A stretch of 64,000 nucleotides of DNA from Odiellus spinosus (Eukaryota; Arthropoda; Arachnida; Opiliones; Phalangiidae). Below are positions 47,535 to 57,820 of this stretch, one piece after another; the stretch's first letter is position 1; every line of letters starts with the position of its first letter. The position numbers and the translations under genes are program-made. The notes below the pieces were generated by a model. It worked only from the letters and a program-made list of their open reading frames with translations. It did not search any database and was not told the origin of the DNA. The stretch is from NCBI GenBank assembly GCA_963920705.1, contig OY987227.1:27447935-27511934 (forward strand), read 5' to 3'.

Positions 47535-47714
47535 TAGAGGTCGGGGTTTGGATAAGATAATTTCTGTTTGTTTTATCTTTATTCATATTTTGAAATTATC
47601 TACGGGAAGTCTATGATAAATCCAATGTAATCGCGAATAATTAACCGATTATTTTTTATGATTAACTGATTAACCAAATATTTGTGGATAATCTTTTTCA
47701 AACCCCGACCTCTA
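47535..47714. mobile_element. Family D MITE (180 bp with TA), intact ends
   Basis: Longest family D copy, ends TAGAGGTCGGGGTTTGG / CAAACCCCGACCTCTA, flanked by TA. The sequence outside continues as AAAATA on the left and TATTTTA on the right. It lies 46 bp from the end of MITE B copy 3. Confidence 0.82.
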
Positions 47715-48122
47715 TTTTAATAGAGCCCCAGAGTTTTTGTAAGCTAATGTTGTACTGACCACAACGATTTCATACATTCGTGTTAGGTTATATTCTTTAT
47801 TGTTAGCACACTATATATAGACTCGAAAATCGATCGGTTCGTGGAATTGGCGGGTTTAACACTGGGAAGGAACTGATGAAAAATAAGGGGAGCTATACAT
47901 TTACACGCGCAAGGGCCAGGTATTTTGACATCACGCGAAATTTCGATCCAAACTTTTTTGTTTAGTAGAAATAAGTCAAATGTCTCATATTTATCTTTTT
48001 CTTCCCATTATATTGAATATAACCTAGTACAGGATAAGAAGCACTCGTAAAAATTACTTTATTCACCGCAATCTTCGGTCTGAATTGATGGGATTTATTG
48101 AATGGTTCAAATCTTCCATGAC

Positions 48123-48300
48123 TTAAAGAGAGAATGAAAACTGACAATTTTTTATCGATTCCTTATCGTTTAAATAGGCCTAATCCACAAACAAATATTA
48201 AACTAGAAATAAATTTAAAACTTACCCTGAAAATAGGCTTAGCTGGATTCATGTAGATCTCCTGAATTAATTCGCGTTGATTGGTCAGCGATCATTGACC
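48123..48300. mobile_element. Truncated family E element (left arm only)
   Basis: Matches the left arm of the element at 22400: TTAAAGAGAGAATG, then TTATCGATTCCTTATCGTT, AAATAGGCCTAATCC, AAACTTACCCTGAAAATAGG. Similarity fades near 48,300 and no right terminus is seen. Confidence 0.72.
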
Positions 48301-48410
48301 CATCAACGTGAAGATATTCAAGATCGCGTAAATTATGAAAAAGCTCTAAAATTCTTAAATTTTTACTTGATTTTGAGTTCATAGGTCATGTAGTTTAATA
48401 TAAAAAATTC

Positions 48411-48458
48411 AAAATGAAAATATAACTTAAAACATGTTTTAAGTTATATTTTCATTTT
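48411..48458. repeat. Perfect 48-bp palindrome
   Basis: AAAATGAAAATATAACTTAA followed by AACA and then the exact complement. All 24 base pairs match with no spacer, and pairing stops immediately outside. It lies ~110 bp right of the family E fragment. It could extrude a cruciform, or be the remains of an inverted duplication. Confidence 0.9.
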
Positions 48459-49530
48459 AGCTTGTTGAATCGTTTAAGTATCTCTTTAATGAGGAACAAA
48501 CCCAGAATATAAAATAAGTTATCGAATTTCACTCTCCCCTTGCTTCTGCGTTCATTATAGAATCCTTTTTTCTTTCTTGCTTATTGAGATAACTAAAACA
48601 CTTATTTCAATTAAGGTTTTATTTTTATTTATTTTTTTAAAAAAAAGCAATCGAAGGTCTATTGTCGTAATTATTTTATAAAAGGGTAACCTTGTAATAT
48701 TAACTCATCATCGTAATGGAACTAGTCGATTATTTTTCTCCCGCACCATATTGATTTTTGATTGGCTACTCGTCTAAAATGTTTCTTCTCTCTATATGTA
48801 TATTTGAGGAGAAAACAATTCTCTCGGTAAAACGAGAAGAGCTCTCAGTGTTTGTTATTTTTTTGTTTCCTCCGGGTTGGCTTTACTTTCACTCGCCCTT
48901 CTTCCTCCTATCTATCTGGGAGAAAAGCTTCCTAAGCTTCTCAAATTCCGAGCAGTTGAGCAACGATTAATGGTAGCGAAAGCTTTTGTTGCGTAGCCGG
49001 GGCTCCGTGTAAGGCGGAGTTTTTGTCCACCACCGCTCGCTTTTAGAGAAGTTTCTCGCGATGTTCGTTGGCCTTTCTTCCGCTTCAACGAACCTCTCTC
49101 TTTCTTAGTCTCTTCTTCTCTTCGTTTCGTCTAGAATTCTTCCCAGAGGAAAAAAAAGGGCTATTTTTCCCGATTTCGCCGAAATCGGGCACTCCAAGAA
49201 TCTCTTAGTTACCGTAGTGTGCCATTCTTAGCATTAGCGCCAACCGCGGGAAATATTTACACCATATTGGGCTACGCGTCTGCGAAACATAGCGGCTGAA
49301 CTAAAATACTACTCTGTTAGCTATCGACGAAATCCCCAAATTGATCGATTCTTAGCTTTATGTTCGATGGGCAGGTGGTGGCTCTAACTTTGAATTTGCA
49401 TATTACGAACGTTCCTGGACTTTTCGAAATCTATCACTAAGCAGTTTTCTCTTCAAGGGAAACTAGGGCTGCATGTTAGAAATAAATTTCCGAAAGATTT
49501 AGCGAGCGTGTCTACTCTGTATCTACTTAA
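48459..49530. other. Unassigned DNA with a GC-richer middle
   Basis: 48,890-49,330 is less AT-rich and holds a 21-nt hairpin at 49,170-49,190 (CCCGATTTCG-C-CGAAATCGGG). No coding assignment. Confidence 0.4.
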
Positions 49531-49616
49531 AACGCCGGGGTTTGTACAAGATAATCCACAATTTTTGGTTAACGATAAAATAATTCGGAAGTATTTTGCA
49601 CACATCCCGACCTCTA
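49531..49616. mobile_element. Family D MITE, short internally deleted copy
   Basis: Left end CGCCGGGGTTTGTACAAG and right end ATCCCGACCTCTA retain the family termini around a body of ~50 bp with the AGATAATCCACA block. It is therefore a shortened and diverged member. Confidence 0.62.
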
Positions 49617-50049
49617 ATTTTTTCATTTCTCCTCGCCATAATCTACAGTTCCATCTTACCGATGTTTAGTGTTCGTTACGAGGAGGCATGGTAGTCGTAT
49701 TTTCGCGTTTCTAAATCTTGAGAGTGGCCCTGAAGCTTTTCTTGTATTTCATATAGAAGATAGAAAATATTTGACGAAAACACTTTCCTTAATTAGCGTC
49801 TTCTTTATTAATTTGTACTAAGAGTGTATCGAGAGGACAATGATATGGGGCACGTCTGAAGCTAATTAAAGCGCGTTTGAAGTTTACTGTTCTATTATCT
49901 CATTTCAAATAGCGTCCCCCTCCTACTTGGAAATATTCCTCTTTTACTCTCTGTGAAAGAGCCTAGTTCATACCATACATTTCGAACCTCTTTCAGATGG
50001 AGTGGTTTCATTACGCGTGGGACCAAGAGATCAATGTTATTTGTTTCAG

Positions 50050-50175
50050 GCAATACTGCTTTTTCGAAATCACAGCCCTTTTCTGGAAGATTTGCTCAAA
50101 TGTCTACTCACGCCGGTGCAAGGCATCAGCCAGTAGCCAAGGTTATAGAAATTGAGGAGCCGCAAGATCGTTAAT
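50050..50175 (+). CDS. Possible terminal coding exon, unknown product
   Basis: A strong acceptor (TTATTTGTTTCAG) is followed by an open frame ending in TAA. It would enter in phase 1 and code NTAFSKSQPFSGRFAQMSTH then AGARHQPVAKVIEIEEPQDR. The charged, low-repeat composition and higher GC than the flanks look like real protein. The family is not recognised. The frame is also open upstream to 49,953, so an alternative is a longer exon. The next sequence is a T-rich tract. It could belong to the gene whose leader is proposed at 40.5-41.04 kb, but nothing links them directly. Confidence 0.28.
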
Positions 50176-50319
50176 TTTCCCAATAGAGTGATTTTTTTTT
50201 TTTTTTAAAGTACATAAGCCTTAACTTCCTCTCCAAAAAAATGTACCGCTAGAATGCTCAAAAATAGGAATTTTGGAAACTTTTTCCGTCATGCAGACAC
50301 GGATACGTAAAATAGACCA

Positions 50320-50358
50320 TAGAATAGTAAACTTCAAAGGATCTTTCATTCTCTTCTG
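50320..50358. mobile_element. Decayed solo end of a family A MITE
   Basis: About 39 bp resembling the right terminus of family A: a GAATAGTAAACTTCAAAGGA block followed by TTTCAT and CTTCTGG. The rest of the element is missing, so it is probably an old truncated copy. Confidence 0.5.
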
Positions 50359-50671
50359 GACACACGTATTACACGCGATAAATAATTCGGTCCAGTCCCG
50401 ATGGGCGACTCCTTAATAACTTAAGACGGGGGCAACCGAATAAAAGTCGAAGTACATATACTATACATTCTTACCACCCAATTCCCCAATTCCCTTCGAC
50501 TCTTCAACCGTGAAAGGGAGTCTGAAAAGGAAATTAGACCTTGAAACAAAACTCCCAACTAGTTACTCCGAACTTTTAGCTTTTTAGAAGAAACTGTAAC
50601 AGATAATATGTTGGTAAGTTAACTTTACCCAGTTATACTGACTCTAGTAGATTATGTATACTGGCTTCATT

Positions 50672-51055
50672 GGGTCAGATGTACTCGCTCCTTTTGGGTC
50701 AGATGTACTCGCTCCTTTTGGGTCAGATGTACTCGCTCCTTTTGGGTCAGATGTACTCGCTCCTTTTGGGTCAGATGTACTCGCTCCTTTTGGGTCAGAT
50801 GTACTCGCTCCTTTTGGGTCAGATACGCTCGCTCCTTTTGGGTCAGATACGCTCGCTCCTTTTGGGTCAGATACGCTCGCTCCTTTTGGGTCAGATACGC
50901 TCGCTCCTTTTGGGTCAGATACGCTCGCTCCTTTTGGGTCAGATACGCTCGCTCCTTTTGGGTCAGATACGCTCGCTCCTTTTGGGTCAGATACGCTCGC
51001 TCCTTTTGGGTCAGATACGCTCGCTCCTTTTGGGTCAGATACGCTCGTTTCTTTG
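50672..51055. repeat. 24-bp minisatellite, 16 units in two subtypes
   Basis: Unit GGGTCAGATRYRCTCGCTCC plus TTTT. The first six units read GATGTACTCG and the next ten GATACGCTCG, with a clean switch at ~50,816; the last unit is altered (TCGTTTCTTTGG). Each subtype is internally homogeneous, indicating separate local expansions. 24 is a multiple of three, so four frames stay open through the array; they are not evidence of a gene. Confidence 0.95.
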
Positions 51056-53020
51056 GCGAAACCCCGCGCACCCCGAATATTATCCGTTTCACCCTTCCTT
51101 AAAGACGAAGACTGAAATTTAAGCCTCTCATCCCTCCATCCCCCGCACGCATCCTCCCTCGTCATCCCGCAACCATCTCTTCTTATTTCTCCTTCGGCCA
51201 GAAGTAATTAAACTTCGCTCATTTATTTACGCTTCAATGCTATACGAAATCTTTTTTACACCACCAACCCCCTTTTCCGACGACTATAAGGCTCCAAAGA
51301 CCAGTCATTCGGAAGAGGGGAAAAAAGAAAAAGGGAGAAAGATTCGAAGGATGGAGAAAAAAATCAGTATAGAGCGAGGGAGGATCTATAGGAACGACCA
51401 AATCCTATTGGGCGTTTAAAAAAAATTAAGCTTTAGCCACAGCCGCGCGCTTGTTGCACTGAATTCGGCTTTTTATTTTTTGGAACTTTTTTTTTATCCT
51501 TGGACTTAACTATGCTTCTGGCAATGCCAGTGTGTGTGTGTGATTGTGGAAAGAGAGAGACTGTTTTAAGCCCCTTTTCTAAAAGATCCTAGGGGGCCCC
51601 GGGCGAGGTTGCGAAGCTCGGCTGTATACCCATACGCGAGAAATCACGGGAACCCTTTTTAACATCATTTACTCTAAAGATACCTTCACAAACGCTTTTA
51701 AACCAATTACCATGACCACGATTTTCCATCAATATGGAAGAAACCATTTTTTAAGATTTTTCATTAAAGGGAGAATGCAACCTAATAACTGAATTTTTAT
51801 CGTTTCCTTTTTACCCAATACCATGGACAACAGTAAATTTACAATTTATAAATAAGTTCTAATGAGTCTTGGCACTGGCACTGACATTGTGAGTCCATTA
51901 TTTCCTTATGTACTGTTACGTAAGATCCTTCTCAATTTCGTTTTTTTAGTGTGACGTCTTTCAATTCATTTCCTAGAATTCGTGTTCAGCGCGAAAATCT
52001 CTCTAAACTGATCTATTTTCCAGATTTGGCATCAAAATTGCCTGAATTGACCTTCGACCTAAAACGAGTATACGTGTGAAGGCGCATTAAGGTCTAAATA
52101 AGATTGGGAGACTTAGGTGAGGTAGAGAAGAGGGTGGAATTTCGTCGACTGATTTCTTTTTTTAGCCTTTTAATCAGCTTTAAAGCTGAAGATTCCTTTT
52201 TCCCGATTTTTAACGGTCGCCAAATGGCTTCCAAAAAAAAAAAAAAAATGGCAAGGATTGAGAAAGTCTCGTATTTAGCTTTTTTTGCTGTTTCTTGTAA
52301 AGGATTTTAAGGTTCAATTTAAGCTTTTATTCTGGTACCCTTATTTGACGTGAATTGATTTTTGGCAAGGATAAAACCGTGGTCTTATAAGGCTTTCCTG
52401 ACTTAAGAAATAATATTTTAAAATATTTGCAACTGGCGTGTACCCGAGAGGGCGTAACTCTTGAATTCGTTGTATACCTAAGGTCATCGAGTTCAGATTT
52501 GACAGTGCATTGGGTTCAAACTCTCGTGAAGTTCTTTGACCCTTCCCCTATAGCAAAAAATGTTTGCAAAAATAGGTATTCGGAGAACCCGGTAGGGTTC
52601 TTACGTTATGGGCTGATCATCATTTGTAATGCTATTTTGATTTCCTAAAAAATTCAGCCTCTAGCCAATCAAAACGCTCCATTTTCCCATAGAAATAACA
52701 TTAAAATCGACTTTTTCGAGGACATGTCTGTTCCGGGGCATAACTTATCGAAATAATCATTTGTTACAGTTGAAACTAATTTTAAATGAAAGATTAAAGT
52801 TCGAATGTGTGCCTTTTCTAAGTTTCATTTAAAAATATTAAGTCTAAGTATTTTAAAATTAATTCTGAAATTGACCCTTTTTTTGGTACTTAGCTGGTTT
52901 CGCGCATGGCCAAATTCGTAATGTTATTCTATGGGATTTAGTTTTTTGAAAGTAGCTTACCTTTAAGATTTATTTTCTAATACTTCCAGATATTTTTGAA
53001 ACTTGGATTTTCCGTGTGGT
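51056..53020. other. Unassigned DNA between minisatellites
   Basis: Contains a family E fragment (51,764), a GTGTGTGTGTG run at ~51,531 and an A14-type run at ~52,236. ORFs of 60-73 codons are not recognised. Confidence 0.45.
51764..51830. mobile_element. Family E terminal fragment
   Basis: Starts TTAAAGGGAGAATGCAACC, identical to the left end of the element at 22400, then TTTTTATCGTTTCC. Similarity is lost after ~65 bp. Confidence 0.6.
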
Positions 53021-53183
53021 AATGGGGAAAATATAATGATTTTACTGCGGTTGTCGGAGGTATTAACATCAAAATTGATGAAAAAATTCATTTAAATTTG
53101 GTTTAAAGGGCAATGGGGAAAATATAATGATTTCGCTGCGGCTGTCGGAGGTATTAACATCAAAATTGATGAAAAAATTAATT
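53021..53183. repeat. Two ~90-bp direct repeats left of the 12-bp array
   Basis: 53,021-53,110 and 53,111-53,183 share AATGGGGAAAATATAATGAT, CTGCGGYTGTCGGAGG and TATTAACATCAAAATTGATG. The second copy runs straight into the 12-bp array. Confidence 0.85.
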
Positions 53184-56136
53184 GAAACGAGGACCGAAAC
53201 GAGGACGAGGACCGAAACGAGGACCGAAACGAGGACCGAAACGAGGACCGAAAGGAGGACCGAAAGGAGGACCGAAAGGAGGACCGAAAGGAGGCCCGAA
53301 AGGAGGCCCGAAAGGAGGCCCGAAAGGAGGCCCGAAAGGAGGCCCGAAAGGAGGACCGAATCGAGGACCGAATCGAGGACCGAATCGAGGACCGAATCGA
53401 GGACCGAATCGAGGACCGAATCGAGGACCGAATCGAGGACCGAATCGAGGACCGAAAGGAGGCCCGAAAGGAGGCCCGAAAGGAGGCCCGAAAGGAGGAC
53501 CGAAAGGAGGACCGAAAGGAGGACCGAAAGGAGGACCGAAAGGAGGACCGAAAGGAGGACCGAAAGGAGGACCGAAAGGAGGACCGAAAGGAGGACCGAA
53601 AGGAGGACCGAAAGGAGGACCGAAAGGAGGACCGAAAGGAGGACCGAAAGGAGGCCCGAAAGGAGGACCGAAAGGAGGACCGAAAGGAGGACCGAAAGGA
53701 GGACCGAATCGAGGACCGAATCGAGGACCGAATCGAGGACCGAATCGAGGACCGAATCGAGGACCGAATCGAGGACCGAATCGAGGACCGAATCGAGGAC
53801 CGAATCGAGGACCGAATCGAGGACCGAATCGAGGACCGAATCGAGGACCGAATCGAGGACCGAATCGAGGACCGAATCGAGGACCGAATCGAGGACCGAA
53901 TCGAGGACCGAATCGAGGACCGAATCGAGGACCGAATCGAGGACCGAATCGAGGACCGAATCGAGGACCGAATCGAGGACCGAATCGAGGACCGAATCGA
54001 GGACCGAATCGAGGACCGAATCGAGGACCGAATCGAGGACCGAATCGAGGACCGAATCGAGGACCGAATCGAGGACCGAATCGAGGACCGAATCGAGGAC
54101 CGAATCGAGGACCGAATCGAGGACCGAATCGAGGACCGAATCGAGGACCGAATCGAGGACCGAATCGAGGACCGAATCGAGGACCGAATCGAGGACCGAA
54201 TCGAGGACCGAATCGAGGACCGAATCGAGGACCGAATCGAGGACCGAATCGAGGACCGAATCGAGGACCGAATCGAGGACCGAATCGAGGACCGAATCGA
54301 GGACCGAATCGAGGACCGAATCGAGGACCGAATCGAGGACCGAATCGAGGACCGAATCGAGGACCGAATCGAGGACCGAATCGAGGACCGAATCGAGGAC
54401 CGAATCGAGGACCGAATCGAGGACCGAATCGAGGACCGAATCGAGGACCGAATCGAGGACCGAATCGAGGACCGAATCGAGGACCGAATCGAGGACCGAA
54501 TCGAGGACCGAATCGAGGACCGAATCGAGGACCGAATCGAGGACCGAATCGAGGACCGAATCGAGGACCGAATCGAGGACCGAATCGAGGACCGAATCGA
54601 GGACCGAATCGAGGACCGAATCGAGGACCGAATCGAGGACCGAATCGAGGACCGAATCGAGGACCGAATCGAGGACCGAATCGAGGACCGAATCGAGGAC
54701 CGAATCGAGGACCGAATCGAGGACCGAATCGAGGACCGAATCGAGGACCGAATCGAGGACCGAATCGAGGACCGAATCGAGGACCGAATCGAGGACCGAA
54801 TCGAGGACCGAATCGAGGACCGAATCGAGGACCGAATCGAGGACCGAATCGAGGACCGAATCGAGGACCGAATCGAGGACCGAATCGAGGACCGAATCGA
54901 GGACCGAATCGAGGACCGAATCGAGGACCGAATCGAGGACCGAATCGAGGACCGAATCGAGGACCGAATCGAGGACCGAATCGAGGACCGAATCGAGGAC
55001 CGAATCGAGGACCGAATCGAGGACCGAATCGAGGACCGAATCGAGGACCGAATCGAGGACCGAATCGAGGACCGAATCGAGGACCGAATCGAGGACCGAA
55101 TCGAGGACCGAATCGAGGACCGAATCGAGGACCGAATCGAGGACCGAATCGAGGACCGAATCGAGGACCGAATCGAGGACCGAATCGAGGACCGAATCGA
55201 GGACCGAATCGAGGACCGAATCGAGGACCGAATCGAGGACCGAATCGAGGACCGAATCGAGGACCGAATCGAGGACCGAATCGAGGACCGAATCGAGGAC
55301 CGAATCGAGGACCGAATCGAGGACCGAATCGAGGACCGAATCGAGGACCGAATCGAGGACCGAATCGAGGACCGAATCGAGGACCGAATCGAGGACCGAA
55401 TCGAGGACCGAATCGAGGACCGAATCGAGGACCGAATCGAGGACCGAATCGAGGACCGAATCGAGGACCGAATCGAGGACCGAATCGAGGACCGAATCGA
55501 GGACCGAATCGAGGACCGAATCGAGGACCGAATCGAGGACCGAATCGAGGACCGAATCGAGGACCGAATCGAGGACCGAATCGAGGACCGAATCGAGGAC
55601 CGAATCGAGGACCGAATCGAGGACCGAATCGAGGACCGAATCGAGGACCGAATCGAGGACCGAATCGAGGACCGAATCGAGGACCGAATCGAGGACCGAA
55701 TCGAGGACCGAATCGAGGACCGAATCGAGGACCGAATCGAGGACCGAATCGAGGACCGAATCGAGGACCGAATCGAGGACCGAATCGAGGACCGAATCGA
55801 GGACCGAATCGAGGACCGAATCGAGGACCGAATCGAGGACCGAATCGAGGACCGAATCGAGGACCGAATCGAGGACCGAATCGAGGACCGAATCGAGGAC
55901 CGAATCGAGGACCGAATCGAGGACCGAATCGAGGACCGAATCGAGGACCGAATCGAGGACCGAATCGAGGACCGAATCGAGGACCGAATCGAGGACCGAA
56001 TCGAGGACCGAATCGAGGACCGAATCGAGGACCGAATCGAGGACCGAATCGAGGACCGAATCGAGGACCGAATCGAGGACCGAATCGAGGACCGAATCGA
56101 GGACCGAATCGAGGACCGAATCGAGGACCGAAAGGA
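53184..56136. repeat. ~2.95-kb minisatellite of a 12-bp unit (~245 units)
   Basis: Unit GGACCGAATCGA with variants GGACCGAAACGA, GGACCGAAAGGA and GGCCCGAAAGGA. Order: ~5 AACGA units (one with a 6-bp irregularity), a block of AAGGA units, 8 AATCGA units (53,353-53,448), another AAGGA block to 53,700, then ~202 AATCGA units without a visible difference to ~56,124, and one AAGGA unit at the end. No unit contains a stop in four frames, which creates ORFs of about 1000 codons on both strands. These have repeat-only translations and no supporting signals. Confidence 0.97.
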
Positions 56137-56284
56137 GCTATTAACATCAAAAATTATGAAAAAATTAATTTTAATTGGGTTTAAAGGGCAATGGTAAAAA
56201 TGTAGAGATCTGACTGAATCAAGTGAGGCTGCCCCAGCTATTAACATCAAAAATTATGAAAAAATTAATTTTAATTGAAGTTTA
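56137..56284. repeat. Two related direct repeats right of the 12-bp array
   Basis: Two copies of CTATTAACATCAAAAATTATG / AAAAAATTAATTTTAATTG separated by GGGTTTAAAGGGCAATGG. They are homologous to the repeats on the left side, so the 12-bp array expanded inside a four-copy ~90-bp tandem repeat. Confidence 0.82.
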
Positions 56285-56300
56285 CAATAAAACGTAAGAC

Positions 56301-56460
56301 TGAAGGAACAGATATTATATCAAAAATGTCTTTGCGAACAAAGACCCAGAAGGACACGTTATGATTTCGGAAGGCTGAAGCGACAGATATTATATCAAAA
56401 ATGTCTTTGTGAACAAAGACCCAGAAAGATATGTTATGATTTCAGATGGCTGAAGGGACA
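56301..56460. repeat. Two-copy ~82-bp direct repeat at the edge of the inverted repeat
   Basis: GAACAGATATTATATCAAAA, ATGTCTTTG, GAACAAAGACCCAGAA and TTATGATTTC occur twice in tandem (from 56,307 and from 56,380), with substitutions. The second copy is the outer end of the left arm of the large inverted repeat. Confidence 0.8.
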
Positions 56461-57820
56461 GATATGTTAAATTTTCTTTTAAAACGTAAAATTTAATTTT
56501 AATCGCAATCTGTCAGGATTTAGAGTCTAATTTCAAAACAACTGATTTTATTCACTCGCAAATATTTAAGAAAAACATAACAGGCGATTTTCTCCCATTG
56601 ACCCTTAACATTAAATTTGGCTTAATTATTTTTCAGGGATTACGTGTCAGCCGAAATAAAACTTTTCGTTCGATAGAAAAGGTTGGGTATTCTAACTTTC
56701 GAATTAGTCGTAAATTCATTCACCGAGATTTAAGTATATTTCAGACACATTTTTTTATTCTTACTTTGAATTACTATTCGTTAAAGACTACACGCTATCC
56801 CGAAACCAGAGATTACTCAACGTCGTTGTTTCAAAGGCCATATCTGCTCTAGAATGGGTACTATTAAAAAGCTCTTTATTTATGTCCTCGATATGTAAAC
56901 AAACCAAGGTTGCGAGATATTTGGCTTTAAAGGGGCTATACGCTAATCATGGATACTTTCTTTAACTATATGTATTTCGATAATTAATATTCTTAAATTT
57001 GTAATTGACGAATACTCGAATACCGACCTTGAAATTCCGTTAAAACTACTTAAATAAATAATGTTTTATTATAACTCCTCGACTTTAGTCGAGGCAATAC
57101 GTTCATATTGCATTATGCGTGCTGAAATAAGGAGTTTATACGGAATAAAAATTCGCTGTATTTTAGTCCCAATTTAGGTTGCGGATTTCCAAAACCAAAA
57201 TCCTTATGTATTTAGGTTTTAGCGCTAGAAAGTGATCTCTTTCAAGGGAATCATAAAAGAAAAATAACTACGAATAATTTAAAAGGCTTATCTTTTCTGA
57301 AATTTGCCTCCTTTAAAATCCTCATTTGACTGCTCAATGCTCAATTTGTTACGGTCAACGTCGTCTGCTAAGCTAGAAAACATGGTGAGTACAAAGGGGC
57401 TTTAAAAAACGCAAATAGTCCCTATAAGATACACATTCTTATAAACCGGCGAGCATTTTTAACGATCTGTTGAAGTACGAGTCGTGACAATTTGGGGTTA
57501 AAAAAAGTGAACTCACATTATACTAAAAAAAAAAAAAAAAAAAAAAAAAAACAATTCAATACACGTTTTCCCTGAAAAATAATTAAGCCAAATTTAATGT
57601 TAAGGGTCAATGGGAGAAAATCGCCTGTTATGTTTTTTTTCTTAAATATTTGCGAGTGAATAAAATCAGTTGTTTTGAAATTAGACTCTAAATCCTGTCA
57701 GATTGCGATTATAATTAAATTTTACGTTTTAAAAGAAAATTTAACATAACTGTCCCTTCAGCCATCTAAAATCATAACAGATCTTTCTGGGTCTTTGTTC
57801 ACAAAGACATTTTTGATATA
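56391..57820. repeat. Large inverted repeat: ~250-bp arms, ~930-bp spacer
   Basis: Left arm 56,391-56,639 and right arm 57,569-57,820 are inverted copies, for example TTTGGCTTAATTATTTTTCA on the left and its complement on the right. A few substitutions and small indels separate them. The spacer holds a run of 27 A at 57,525-57,551 and short unconvincing ORFs. It may be a foldback transposon or a duplication-inversion. Transcription through it would give a long hairpin RNA. No target duplication was identified. Confidence 0.85.
57525..57551. repeat. A27 homopolymer
   Basis: 27 consecutive A in the spacer of the large inverted repeat. It could be the tail of a small retroposed sequence, but no body or target duplication was recognised. 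Confidence 0.85.

Noticed and set aside
47378-47560. 60-codon ORF at the right end of MITE B copy 3
   Set aside because: Lies mostly in the MITE and crosses its boundary into unrelated flank.
50644-51165. Four ORFs of 141-173 codons
   Set aside because: All are repeat translations of the 24-bp minisatellite in different frames; no flanking coding signal.
53092-56250. Four overlapping ORFs of about 990-1050 codons on both strands
   Set aside because: They are translations of the 12-bp satellite (RSSI, TESR, FGPR, NRGP repeats), open only because the unit lacks stops and 12 is a multiple of three.
57370-57390. ATG immediately before GTGAGT (57,381-57,389), a possible start exon
   Set aside because: Lies in the spacer of the large inverted repeat with no promoter motifs or acceptor nearby; a single ATG-GTGAGT occurs easily by chance.
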